This document shows, one piece after another, positions 1-8,895 of a stretch of DNA of 17,681 bases (within the stretch, counting starts at the first letter, position 1; every line of letters starts with the position of its first letter). The DNA lies in contig JAHQWY010000036.1 of assembly GCA_029856445.1 (NCBI GenBank), positions 1-17,681 of the forward strand. The letters run 5' to 3'. The stretch is from Promethearchaeia archaeon (lineage in GTDB: Archaea; Asgardarchaeota; Lokiarchaeia; Sigyniarchaeales; SOKP01). The notes under the pieces were generated by a model. That model did no database searches and was not told the origin of the DNA. It worked only from the letters and a program-made list of their open reading frames with translations. The position numbers and the translations under genes are program-made.

Positions 1-906
1 TTCAATTGAGGTAGATACTTTTGTTTTCCACTTTAATTCAAAATCAGTAGAACCCAAAGCAGGATTATGAAATACCTTTAATGACCCATCTGCACATCCA
101 GCTACAATTTCATTCGCATTATCCCCATCTACATCTTCTATTAAGAGTGATAGCGGACGCCCATCATCAATCGGTATTTGCTTTATAGGTTCACCACTAC
201 TATCGAGGATTTTAATAGTTGAGTCATCTGAGGTTAATAAAATTTCATTGAATCCATCATTTGTAACATCGCCAACTTTAATATCGTTTACTTGAGCATG
301 AAAGTCTATTTGCCAAACGATCTCGGGAAGCTTTTCTGTGAATCTAATTAGTTGAACAATTCCGCTTTTTGTACCTACTAATAATCCATATATTGGGATT
401 TCTTCATCAGGTAATTTTAATACTCCCAATGTACAAGCAGTCACCCAAGAATCATAATAAAATACGAATTTTGGTTCCTTTGCCTTAATAGCATCAAATA
501 CTTTAAGAGTTTTATCTTCACCACCAAATATTAATTCTATGTTCCCATTTCGAGTAATATCTCCAGCTGTACAACAATTTATCCTCTTTGGGGATCTATA
601 TCTCATTATTCCGACTAATTTTCTTTTTTCTGGACTTAATTTTAAAACCATGAAATTTCCATCACCAGCACCGACTAAGATTTCATCACATCCATCTCCA
701 TCGAGATCAATTGGATAAGTACACCGAACCCATCCATCAAAAACTCTATCATCTACTATATTCATTTGTTCATTCATTAAATAGAGTGTTTTATCGTGTC
801 CACCAAAAACTAAGAAGTTATCTTCATGACATTTTAAAACTGAGCAGGTTAAAACTGCATCCGGACATTCAAACATATGGATAAGTTGATAACGCTTTCT
901 AATCAT
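1..906 (-). CDS. FG-GAP/WD-like beta-propeller protein, partial (C-terminus beyond left edge)
   Basis: An open frame of 302 codons runs from ATG at 906-904 to base 1 without a stop, so the C-terminus lies outside the window. The protein holds at least four repeats of about 50 residues with the FG-GAP/VCBS calcium-loop pattern: DLDGDGCDEILVG (res 68-79), DITRNGNIELIFGG (116-129), DVTNDGFNEILLT (213-225) and DVDGDNANEIVAG (258-270). Each is followed by a WD40-like strand such as DKTLKVFDA or DGSLKVFHN. This predicts a beta-propeller. There is no signal peptide or membrane helix, so it should be cytoplasmic, unlike most prokaryotic FG-GAP proteins; intracellular FG-GAP propellers in eukaryotes include ITFG2 and BBSome subunits, but no orthology is claimed. 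A TATA-like element lies about 36 bases upstream. The molecular partner is unknown. Confidence 0.8.
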   Translation of the reverse strand, partial: MIRKRYQLIHMFECPDAVLTCSVLKCHEDNFLVFGGHDKTLYLMNEQMNIVDDRVFDGWVRCTYPIDLDGDGCDEILVGAGDGNFMVLKLSPEKRKLVGIMRYRSPKRINCCTAGDITRNGNIELIFGGEDKTLKVFDAIKAKEPKFVFYYDSWVTACTLGVLKLPDEEIPIYGLLVGTKSGIVQLIRFTEKLPEIVWQIDFHAQVNDIKVGDVTNDGFNEILLTSDDSTIKILDSSGEPIKQIPIDDGRPLSLLIEDVDGDNANEIVAGCADGSLKVFHNPALGSTDFELKWKTKVSTSIE

Positions 907-937
907 GATCTTACTAGATTCTTTTAGACTATAGAAA

Positions 938-946
938 TTTTTATAA
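938..946 (-). promoter_or_regulatory. TATA-like element for the propeller gene
   Basis: On the minus strand this reads TTATAAAAA, centred about 36 bases upstream of the ATG at 906. With the usual archaeal spacing of about 25 bases to the transcription start this gives a 5' leader of roughly ten bases. No convincing Shine-Dalgarno sequence is present, which fits a short or absent leader. Inferred from sequence only. Confidence 0.35.
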
Positions 947-1024
947 TATCTAAATTAAATTTTTGTGTTTATTCATTTAATAATTGCCTTATTAATTATT
1001 AAACTATTAGGTTAAAATAGATTT

Positions 1025-1040
1025 AAAAAAAATAAAAAAG
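1025..1040 (-). terminator. Oligo-T terminator after the 714-residue protein gene
   Basis: Read on the minus strand, a C is followed by six T, one A and eight T, starting 14 bases after the stop codon at 1056-1054. Oligo-T tracts without a strong hairpin are the usual archaeal intrinsic terminator. It would separate this gene from the propeller gene that starts at 906. Confidence 0.5.
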
Positions 1041-1053
1041 AAATTATATAATT

Positions 1054-3198
1054 TTATAATGCTAATTGAGCATCCGATGGACTATATTCGCCAGTACCGG
1101 TAATCTCATATGAGATCTCCAACGCATCTCCAATATTCAATTCTTCAATTTCCCATTTTAGAGTATCTGAGCCGACTTCATCAGTAATCTCAGGAGTCAT
1201 TGAATAAGTTCCATATTCAAATGAATCAGGAACCTTATCTAAAAGGACCAAATTATATAGCTTTGATTCACCAATATTTTCAAGAGTTAAGATAATTCTG
1301 TAATTGCCAAGATCTCCAATAGGAACAACTTCTTTGCTTGTACGGAATTTCCTTCTGATGTGAAGCGCTTCAATAACAGGAACCACAGGTCTAAATTCTA
1401 ATTCCTGACTCACTGGAAATGTATTTGCGTGATACACAATTTCTGATTCAAATGTTGAATTTCGAGCAGGTTTTATACAATGAATTGGATATTGGAATTC
1501 TAAAGTTGAGTCTGGTTTGAACATACCTGTGCTAGTATTTTTAAGATTCGCTAATGAGATGGTAAATACGTCCATTTCAAAGCTAACAGCATCAGCAGAA
1601 AGTTCTACTTCATCCCCATCCCATATTAATTCAATTTCATTCGCTTTAGGAGGTTGATACTCATCAGAGAAAGTTTTTTGAATCACGGTGATTTCATTTA
1701 ATGGAGCGGAACCATTGTTTGCCATTTTCAGCGTTGCAATAACATCTTGAGTCTTGTAAGTTGGAGTTTCAACCTTATCATAGGCCATATCTCCAGTTAT
1801 ACTAGCTATTTCTAATATAACATCTGAGATTGATACTGTAACATTGACACGATATTGATAGTCAGGAACTACCCTAAATTCGAGTTTCTTCCTGAATGTG
1901 GGATAATCTTCACTTTCATATTGCCACTTAACTGAATGCCATTGAGCTCGTGAAGGTAGCATTGGTACATCCTTTGGATCAATGTCAACAAATTTTCTAC
2001 TCTCATCATCAGGGGAGTATACATCAGCATTAAAAAGTTGAACAATAAATTCAGAAGAATTATCAAATATTAACTTATTATCCCAGATATTTGGCTCTTC
2101 ATCTCTCTCGAGCGTATCGATATAGAATTTATTTCGAGTGTAGGCATCAAATTTATCGATAGCTAACCCTTCAGCAAATGAAGCAGCAGCTTTATAAGAA
2201 ACATCAATCTCACCAGTTCTTCTTCTAGCAATATCATTTACCATAATATTGCATGTAAATTTAAGTAAAACAGTAAATTCTGGTCTTAATTTATCAATTT
2301 TCCAAATTATTTTATCTCCTTCGATTTGTGCACGCCCTTCTGTTGTATCTCGAATTACAGGATCTGTAAAATCTTCTGGTATTGTTTTAATAACCTCTAT
2401 ATCTGAAACAGCTTTATCAAACATATTTCTTAAGGCTATTGCGAAGGTTACGGTATTCTCTTTATCAATGGAAATCCCAAAAGTCTCTAATCCACCTTCC
2501 ACAGCAACTCCACCATCTTCCCAGTTGTCTCCTTCTTCATCTTCCTCCTCTTCCTCATCCTCGTCATCCGCGGTTGGTGGTATAGTAGCAGCAACTTTCT
2601 TAGTTGGCTTACTTGATTTATCTTTAAGTTTTAATAATTCTCTTTCAATATCATTAATATTTAGGAAATCATCCGCGTTAGGAAGAGTACTGATAAATTC
2701 TTTAACTAAAAAGAGATTTTGTACTTCCTTTTTTAGTTGAAACTCCTTGGTTTCAACATTATCTGGATACTCGGTACCTAATTCTCTTATTGATATCTCT
2801 TTCGATTTTAAATTTGTACTACCAATATTATCTAAAGCAACATCTATATCCCAAAGTCGATCAGTTTTACTGGGATTCTCTATACTAATTTTTCCACCGA
2901 AACTAAAAGATTTAACATTAGCATCATGATCTTGTTTTACTTCTACATCCTCAATGATCTTTACTAATGCTAATAAACCTTCCCTATTTCCATTTTTCAA
3001 TAAAATACTTCCTTCTAGTTCTCCCGTGTCCTCATCATATGTCTCAATTACAGGTGTTGCAGAATCTCGATCAACCAATTTTACTTTCCCTTCATCCATA
3101 TCTGTTCTTTTCAATGCATCTGCTACTAGTTCTTCCCCTGCTTCAGTTTCATCCCATCCCATTCTCGCTGTTTTCTTTTTCTTATCTTTCTTTGCCAT
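1054..3198 (-). CDS. Large intracellular Ig-like repeat (DUF11-like) protein with acidic linker
   Basis: 714 residues, unrecognised as a named family. The start ATG at 3198 is preceded by AAGGA four bases upstream. The lysine-rich N-terminus (MAKKDKKKKTARMGW) has no hydrophobic core, so it is not a signal peptide. A highly acidic run (res 211-224, almost all D/E) separates an N-terminal beta-rich part (about 95-150) from several Ig-like segments at about 240-345, 375-460, 480-595 and 605-702. The last one reads like a DUF11/CARDB repeat: NIGESKLYNLVLLDKVPDSF, then LKWEIEELNIGDALEISYEI; the segment at 250-315 follows the same scheme. Such repeats are usually found in secreted or surface proteins, yet there is no export signal or membrane anchor here. 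It is followed on the same strand by a propeller protein. Function unknown; a scaffold or adaptor role is only inference. Confidence 0.85.
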   Translation of the reverse strand: MAKKDKKKKTARMGWDETEAGEELVADALKRTDMDEGKVKLVDRDSATPVIETYDEDTGELEGSILLKNGNREGLLALVKIIEDVEVKQDHDANVKSFSFGGKISIENPSKTDRLWDIDVALDNIGSTNLKSKEISIRELGTEYPDNVETKEFQLKKEVQNLFLVKEFISTLPNADDFLNINDIERELLKLKDKSSKPTKKVAATIPPTADDEDEEEEEDEEGDNWEDGGVAVEGGLETFGISIDKENTVTFAIALRNMFDKAVSDIEVIKTIPEDFTDPVIRDTTEGRAQIEGDKIIWKIDKLRPEFTVLLKFTCNIMVNDIARRRTGEIDVSYKAAASFAEGLAIDKFDAYTRNKFYIDTLERDEEPNIWDNKLIFDNSSEFIVQLFNADVYSPDDESRKFVDIDPKDVPMLPSRAQWHSVKWQYESEDYPTFRKKLEFRVVPDYQYRVNVTVSISDVILEIASITGDMAYDKVETPTYKTQDVIATLKMANNGSAPLNEITVIQKTFSDEYQPPKANEIELIWDGDEVELSADAVSFEMDVFTISLANLKNTSTGMFKPDSTLEFQYPIHCIKPARNSTFESEIVYHANTFPVSQELEFRPVVPVIEALHIRRKFRTSKEVVPIGDLGNYRIILTLENIGESKLYNLVLLDKVPDSFEYGTYSMTPEITDEVGSDTLKWEIEELNIGDALEISYEITGTGEYSPSDAQLAL

Positions 3199-3474
3199 TA
3201 TTCCTTACCATATTTAATTTTTTTAGTAGATTGAAAATTTATTTAAGAGTTAATAAAAGTTATTCCGATAAAATAAATTCTACTACACTCTTTAAAAATT
3301 TTTCATATTTAATAAATAGAATTCAAAGCCAATTACAGTAAGTTATATTTTTAGTGAAATTTGAGTATTTTTTACCATTGTACATAGATTTCTTTGTAAG
3401 AAAATAAGATTCCAGAAAATTGTGACCACATTTTGAACACACAATTTCTAACAATCTTGTGTTAAATAATGTTA

Positions 3475-4902
3475 TTATTTTCTCAATTGTAGTAATACAA
3501 TAAGTAAATCGTTTACATTGCATCCTGTAGAACCGGTTACAATTTCAGTTCCAACCAGTTTAAAAAAACTATTTGAATCATTATTTTCTAGATATTTCTT
3601 TGTATCTATTAAGTTCTTTTTTATTTGATTTGATACATAATTGTCTATTAACGCACCCATAGCTTCACTATTTCCTTCAATACCATCAAGATTGGCACTA
3701 ATAATCAAAAATTCATAAGGAATATCTCTTTCACCCATATCATCTAAAAAACTTAATAGCATTTCTTGATTCCTACCTCCAATTCCCTTGCCTTTAATTG
3801 TCACAGTCAATTCACCAGTACCTATAAGAGCAAATTTATCAAGAGCATCATCTTTTGAAATCTCATTTAAATTTTGAGCAATGATATTATGTAACAATCC
3901 CCCAAATTCTATTGCTTCACCATGTATTTCATTGGAAAAATAATTTGTTTTGAATCCTTGCATAACTAAAAACGAGGTGACCTCTTCTACGGCATTCTTT
4001 ACGCTACCAATTAAATAATTGTGAACCTTATTAAAGCATATATCGTTCAATTTAGGATTTTCTAAGTTAACATCTATTAATCCATTTTCAAGATGATTTT
4101 TAACGGACAATGGAATTTTTTCAAAAACATTATATTTCTTCAAAACTTCTATAGCATCATAAAAAGTACTGGAATCTGGAACAGTGGGGCCCGATGCAAT
4201 GGAATCCAATTTATCTCCTACAACATCCGAGATAATTATAGAAATTAATGTTGCTCTACTTGAGTTATACAATTTTTTAGCAAGATTACCACCTTTAAAA
4301 TCCGATAAATGTTTTCGAATGATATTAATTTCATGTATAGAAGCACCAGAGGCTAAAAGCATAGCATTAACCTTTTGTAGATCCTTTAGACTTATCTCTT
4401 CTTTTGGTAAAGGTAATAATGCTGATCCACCTCCCGATATTAGACAAATAATCAAATCATTAATTTGTGATTCCTCTATTATTTGCATCATTTGTTTTAT
4501 ACCATTTATTCCATTTCCATCTGGAATAGGATGCGAAGCAAAATTGATTTTGATCTTGCTTCCTTCCAACTGATCAAGTTTCACTGAATCTTTAGGTACA
4601 TTTATAATGCCTTTATAATCTATGTTTTTTAACTTAGATAATATCATTTCGAATGAAAATGCCATTTCAGCGGTTGCCTTCCCCCCTCCAATGAAATAGA
4701 TCTTATTAAACTCATTAAGATCATATTCGTCACCCTGAATACCTAAAATATTCCCTTGAATTTTTACCGATTTTTGAATTAAATTTTTAGGTTTAACTGC
4801 ATTAATTGCTTTTTCAAGCGCTTGTATTGCTATTGTTCTAAAAAGGAGTTGGTTTTTGTTCAAATCTTCTATAAGAAGTCGAGCATTGTTTTTAATGTAC
4901 AA
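3475..4902 (-). CDS. Glycerate 2-kinase (MOFRL/DUF4147 family), TTG start
   Basis: 475 residues, the normal length for the archaeal-type glycerate 2-kinase that phosphorylates D-glycerate to 2-phosphoglycerate with ATP. Family motifs are intact: GGGKAT (72-77), ISGGGSALL (155-163), IISDVVGD (223-230), ASGPTVPD (236-243) and GIGGRNQE (373-380). K75 and R377 sit where the catalytic lysine and arginine of the Thermotoga enzyme are expected. Near the C-terminus the usual TGPTGTNVND appears as TGSTGCNVND (457-465). The start is TTG at 4902-4900: an in-frame stop lies seven codons upstream, no early ATG exists, and GGTGA (minus strand) lies seven bases before the TTG. The gene is divergent from dihydrolipoamide dehydrogenase with about 230 bases between the starts. 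In archaea this enzyme serves branched or non-phosphorylated Entner-Doudoroff routes and glycerate or serine use; nothing adjacent tells which applies. Confidence 0.93.
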   Translation of the reverse strand: MYIKNNARLLIEDLNKNQLLFRTIAIQALEKAINAVKPKNLIQKSVKIQGNILGIQGDEYDLNEFNKIYFIGGGKATAEMAFSFEMILSKLKNIDYKGIINVPKDSVKLDQLEGSKIKINFASHPIPDGNGINGIKQMMQIIEESQINDLIICLISGGGSALLPLPKEEISLKDLQKVNAMLLASGASIHEINIIRKHLSDFKGGNLAKKLYNSSRATLISIIISDVVGDKLDSIASGPTVPDSSTFYDAIEVLKKYNVFEKIPLSVKNHLENGLIDVNLENPKLNDICFNKVHNYLIGSVKNAVEEVTSFLVMQGFKTNYFSNEIHGEAIEFGGLLHNIIAQNLNEISKDDALDKFALIGTGELTVTIKGKGIGGRNQEMLLSFLDDMGERDIPYEFLIISANLDGIEGNSEAMGALIDNYVSNQIKKNLIDTKKYLENNDSNSFFKLVGTEIVTGSTGCNVNDLLIVLLQLRK

Positions 4903-5132
4903 AAGAACTTCACCATCGTTTTAATCTTTCAAGATAAAGTAGTTAATAATAATAAATATAGAATGAGATTTTTTTATCTTATTGATTTTAATTATCTAAA
5001 TCAAATTTCTTTCTTTCTTACGTTTAATTTAATTTATAACTCTTTGTGATTAAATTTATTATTAATTGAATTATTTACATTTTTAACACGAAATTATATT
5101 CATATTAATCAACTGACGGTTTAGAAGGAAAA
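4903..5132. other. Divergent intergenic region, glycerate kinase / lipoamide dehydrogenase
   Basis: This 230-base AT-rich stretch lies between two divergent start codons and must contain both promoters. The ends carry the ribosome binding sites: GGTGA on the minus strand for the kinase and GAAGGA at 5124-5129 for the dehydrogenase. No ORF, repeat or clear operator stands out; TATA-like A/T runs are too many to choose among by eye. Confidence 0.5.
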
Positions 5133-6608
5133 ATGTCTGATCTTATTTATGATGTTGCTATTATTGGGGCAGGACCAGGAGGATATCATGCAGCAATAAG
5201 GGCTGCTCAGTATGGTGCCAAAGTTGCTTTAATTGAAAAAGACAAATTAGGTGGAACTTGTTTAAATCGAGGTTGCATACCTACTAAAGCCCTATATGCG
5301 TCTGTTCAATCAATTGAAAGATTGAAAGATTTTGAAGAATTAGGAATACAAATCAAAGATTATAGTCTTAATTTTAAAAAAGCAGTAGAAAGGAAAAATC
5401 GAGTTGTTGAAGAACTAGTCGAAGGTATCGAAACATTAGAAAAAGCATGGAACAATGATTTGTTTTATGGACATGGTAAAATTATCGGAGGTGATATTCA
5501 TTCGGGATATGAGATCTCAATCCAAGGTACACAAAATAAAAAGATTAAAGCTAAAAGGGTAATAATAGCTACAGGGTCTTCTCCTGCTTTAATACCTTCC
5601 TTTAACATTGACCATGAAAAGATATTAACTAGTGATGATATTTTAGACCCTAACTTTACCACAGTACCAGAAAAACTATTAATAATAGGAGCAGGAGTAA
5701 TTGGGTGCGAGTTTGCGAATATTTTTGCAGCTTTTGGGAGTGAAGTTACCATGATTGAATACCTTGCTTCTCCTATAGCTACTGAAGAACCAATGATTGT
5801 AAAAGAATTACTAAAAAAATTCAAGGAATTAAACATTGTAATTAAAACTTCTCAAAATGTCTTATCTGTAGAAAATACAGGTTCAGGGGTGAAAATAATA
5901 ACTTGTTCTGCCTCAGTTCCAAGAGATGAGATTGAAGATGCAGAAAAGTTTACTTTTGAAGCAGATCTATGCTTAGTATCAATTGGTAGAATAAAAGAAT
6001 CAAAAGATTTAGGATTGGAAGATTTAGGGATTGAAACCGACAGAGGAACAATAAAATGTAATGTTAATAATTTAGAAACATCTGCTAAAGGAATCTATGC
6101 GATTGGGGATGTTACCGGAGGTTTGATGTTAGCTCATGTCGCATATCACGAGGCAGATGTAGCTGTTGCAAATGCATTAGCAAGTATTGGAGGATTTCCT
6201 GTTAAGGAAACTAATACAGATTATAATGTAATACCTGCTACTATTTTTACTTCTCCCAATATTGGATCAGTTGGAATGAGAAGGAAAGCAGCAAAAGATC
6301 GTGGGATTGATCTTTTGATGGGGCAATTTCCATATAGTTCTCTTGGCAAAGCAAAGTGTATGGGTGAAGAAGAGGGATTTATAATGACACTTGCTGAAAA
6401 AGAAACATTTAGAATTATAGGGGCATCTTGTATAGGTATTGAAGCCTCTGAATTAATTGCAGAACTTGCACTCGCTATAAAACATGGTTTAACTGTCTAC
6501 GATATTGCTAAAACAATCCATAGCCATCCAACAATCTCCGAGATGGTACTTGAAAGTAGTGAAGCCGTAGTTGGAAAAGCTATACATAAAAAGGGAAGAC
6601 CTATCTAG
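5133..6608 (+). CDS. lpdA: Dihydrolipoamide dehydrogenase (E3)
   Basis: 491 residues, a flavin disulfide reductase that reoxidises dihydrolipoamide with NAD+. Domains in order: N-terminal FAD Rossmann motif GAGPGG (12-17); redox-active disulfide GGTCLNRGC with C43 and C48; FAD-domain ATGSS; second Rossmann motif GAGVIGCEFA for NAD; GIYAIGDVTGG contacting FAD; and the C-terminal dimer domain with HSHPTISE, giving the catalytic pair H465-E470. GAAGGA lies 3 bases before the ATG at 5133. The HxHPTxSE ending and CX4C disulfide favour lipoamide dehydrogenase over mercuric or glutathione reductase. No E1, E2 or glycine cleavage H/P/T gene is in the window, so the partner complex (2-oxoacid dehydrogenase or glycine cleavage) cannot be told. 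The downstream neighbour is convergent. Confidence 0.93.
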   Translation: MSDLIYDVAIIGAGPGGYHAAIRAAQYGAKVALIEKDKLGGTCLNRGCIPTKALYASVQSIERLKDFEELGIQIKDYSLNFKKAVERKNRVVEELVEGIETLEKAWNNDLFYGHGKIIGGDIHSGYEISIQGTQNKKIKAKRVIIATGSSPALIPSFNIDHEKILTSDDILDPNFTTVPEKLLIIGAGVIGCEFANIFAAFGSEVTMIEYLASPIATEEPMIVKELLKKFKELNIVIKTSQNVLSVENTGSGVKIITCSASVPRDEIEDAEKFTFEADLCLVSIGRIKESKDLGLEDLGIETDRGTIKCNVNNLETSAKGIYAIGDVTGGLMLAHVAYHEADVAVANALASIGGFPVKETNTDYNVIPATIFTSPNIGSVGMRRKAAKDRGIDLLMGQFPYSSLGKAKCMGEEEGFIMTLAEKETFRIIGASCIGIEASELIAELALAIKHGLTVYDIAKTIHSHPTISEMVLESSEAVVGKAIHKKGRPI

Positions 6609-6617
6609 TATATAAAA

Positions 6618-6635
6618 AATTAATGAATATTAATT
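6618..6635. terminator. AT-only inverted repeat between convergent genes
   Basis: AATTAAT and ATTAATT form 7-bp arms around a 4-base spacer, starting ten bases after the lipoamide dehydrogenase stop. A run of seven A and four T follows at about 6652-6661. It could act as a weak terminator in either direction, but the stem is made of A/T pairs only and could be chance in such AT-rich DNA. Confidence 0.25.
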
Positions 6636-6671
6636 CTGTTCGAGATAACATAAAAAAATTTTGTAATCCGA

Positions 6672-8759
6672 TTAACGATTTATATATTTAACTCTAAAAG
6701 AATCAACCTTTCCATCTCTGATAATAACCTCTCTGTATGCTCCAGCAGTCTCCGGGTTTTTATATCCACCTAATCCTAAAGCAGGAGTTTGTACAATATA
6801 AGGTCCATGTTTTTCGATGCTCTCAGCGTCAGTGTAGAGTTCTGAATAAATATCATAGTAAACTGCAGCGGGATTTTCAATTTTTTTCAAGCTGAAAGGA
6901 GGTGAATCATATACTTTAGTCTTTGTCTCTGGATCCTCTAACCTAAACTCTCGCAGAGTATGGGTGTGACCTGTAAGTGTAAGAATACAATGATCTTTAC
7001 AGAATTTAATAATCTTTTCCCAATTTGATGAAATGGTTCCATATTTTACATTGAAGATTTTATCTAACCTTGCATCGGAGTTTGGTTTCCCTAATTTTTG
7101 TAAAACGGATTCTTTGAAGTCCTCTATTTTTTCTTTTATAAACCTACCACCCTTCTTTTCAAAGAGTTTGATACTTATTCTTTTTTCGCCAGTATTTATT
7201 GGGGGACCATGTAGAAATAGAATTGTGTTAGAATTATCTTGTACTTTCCTATTTATTAAATTCTCTAAATATTTTATTTGTTTATTTATTAGACCTGTTA
7301 CTGAAGGATGACCAGTAACTAAATCCCTAATATTCTTAAAAGAATCGGATCCTGTGTTTAGGAAAATTAGATTATTATTTCCTAAAGATAAAGAAAAATT
7401 TAAGGATGAATTTATTTCGGATAAGTACCCTTTTAATGCCATTGTAGACTTAACTAACGCCGTTATTGGAGAGGCTGAAAAAAGTTGATTTAATGCAACA
7501 GCTTCTGCAGCATTTAATCCTATTTTTTTATACATTTCTGCCCATGTGAGATCATAATGATATGGACGATAATCATGATTCCCTATAGTTGTAAAAATAG
7601 GGCATAACAACTCCTCACCTCTAATTACACCTTTATAGTGTTTTTGAGTTTTAGAATTAAGTATAATATCTTTGAATATTTTCCAATTACTTTCTTCATA
7701 CTTAAATTCATTTAATTTACGTACTTTTTTTGCTAATCGACTAAGTACAGTATAATCCACAAGATCTCCTGTAAGGACAATAAAATCAATCTCGTTTCTA
7801 AATACTTTTCGATTGATTATTTTTATAAATTTTCTAAATTGATTATTGGGATTTATATAGCGTTTTCTTAAAGGAGTCCTCATTTCTGATAGTCCTTTTT
7901 CTCGCTTGTCTTTTTTTCGAAGCTTTAGTTTTTTAATTACAGTGTCAAAAAAATCATCCATACTTCTTTTGACGGAAGACTCGGTCCATTTTTTAACAAT
8001 ACTATAAATTCTATCATTCCTCTCTGCTAAATGTAAATCTGTAGCATGAATAAATATAAAATTTTTCCAATTCTTTTTAGAAATAATGATTGAGTGATGA
8101 TTTATTCTACTATCTGAAAAGATTAAATCAAACATTACAAATGATCGTTTTTTAAGAAAATTCCTAACCTCCTTGCTAATTGTGAATCTAACAGATACCC
8201 TATAAAATTTCGTGAGGTTTCCAAATACAGTATACTTTAATAAATAATCTTGTGGACTCAATCCTTCTAAATAAGAAGCATTAGAAATAGAAATTGTGGG
8301 GATCTCTTTAATATCAAGAGCTGAAACAGATAAAGTACCACCTCTATATGTATGTGCTTTTAGCTTTTTTAACTTATAATCAACATTTTTTACTTTAAAA
8401 TCGAGGATCTTCTCATCTTTTTCGGTTTCTTTCGCAATAATTCTTTGTTTTCTCTTTTCGATTTTTTTTTTCCGCCTTCTTGCCCAAAAGCCATTTCCTC
8501 TTTCTTTTTCATCGAATTTCTTTTTTAATGTATAAACTTCTCTCAATTTCCACATATAATCTAATATAGGAACAATTTTCATTTTCCCCTTTATATCTTC
8601 TCTAAATTTAATGGGATCCGGTACGTTGCTAATAAAAAGAATCTCCGTTTGAAATTCCTTCGTTTTCAATTTAGGATCTATATTAAGAAATATAGGTCGC
8701 CCCAAATTGGGGTTAATAATGATTGATTGATTTAAATGTTCACTATATTCAAGACTCAA
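6672..8759 (-). CDS. Large calcineurin-like metallophosphoesterase with novel N-terminal domain
   Basis: 695 residues. The metal-binding motifs of the calcineurin-like phosphoesterase fold are all present and in order: ATDLH (D241, H243), TGDLVD (G331-D335), GNHD (393-396), FLHGPP (H517) and TGHTH (H598, H600). Residues 1-230 match no family I recognise: beta-rich, with a strongly basic helix around 94-106 (RRRKKKIEKRKQR). There is also a long insert between GNHD and the third histidine motif. No signal peptide or membrane helix is seen, so it is probably cytoplasmic; the substrate (nucleotide, nucleic acid, phosphoprotein) is not predictable. The start is TTG at 8759-8757 because an in-frame stop lies just upstream and the next ATG is near codon 60; the ribosome site is poor, so the exact start is uncertain. 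It lies 136 bases downstream of LSm on the same strand and may be cotranscribed. Confidence 0.85.
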   Translation of the reverse strand: MSLEYSEHLNQSIIINPNLGRPIFLNIDPKLKTKEFQTEILFISNVPDPIKFREDIKGKMKIVPILDYMWKLREVYTLKKKFDEKERGNGFWARRRKKKIEKRKQRIIAKETEKDEKILDFKVKNVDYKLKKLKAHTYRGGTLSVSALDIKEIPTISISNASYLEGLSPQDYLLKYTVFGNLTKFYRVSVRFTISKEVRNFLKKRSFVMFDLIFSDSRINHHSIIISKKNWKNFIFIHATDLHLAERNDRIYSIVKKWTESSVKRSMDDFFDTVIKKLKLRKKDKREKGLSEMRTPLRKRYINPNNQFRKFIKIINRKVFRNEIDFIVLTGDLVDYTVLSRLAKKVRKLNEFKYEESNWKIFKDIILNSKTQKHYKGVIRGEELLCPIFTTIGNHDYRPYHYDLTWAEMYKKIGLNAAEAVALNQLFSASPITALVKSTMALKGYLSEINSSLNFSLSLGNNNLIFLNTGSDSFKNIRDLVTGHPSVTGLINKQIKYLENLINRKVQDNSNTILFLHGPPINTGEKRISIKLFEKKGGRFIKEKIEDFKESVLQKLGKPNSDARLDKIFNVKYGTISSNWEKIIKFCKDHCILTLTGHTHTLREFRLEDPETKTKVYDSPPFSLKKIENPAAVYYDIYSELYTDAESIEKHGPYIVQTPALGLGGYKNPETAGAYREVIIRDGKVDSFRVKYINR

Positions 8760-8895
8760 ACTATCGATACTCTTTATTAATTATTATCCTTTTCATAGGA
8801 ATTTATTGCTAAACTATCTATAATTAAATAACCGATGTTTAAAAGTATATTTTTCTTGAAATTAATTATTAAGGTTAAGGGAGAAAATACAATTA

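Noticed and set aside
2249..2740. 163-residue plus-strand ORF with a serine run
   Set aside because: It is antisense to the 714-residue protein; the serine run is simply the complement of the Asp/Glu codon run there.
3323..3523. 66-residue minus-strand ORF with IVCSKCGHNF
   Set aside because: It overlaps the glycerate kinase 3' end out of frame by 49 bases, has only one CxxC pair, no ribosome site and no good start. A decayed zinc-ribbon is conceivable but not supported.
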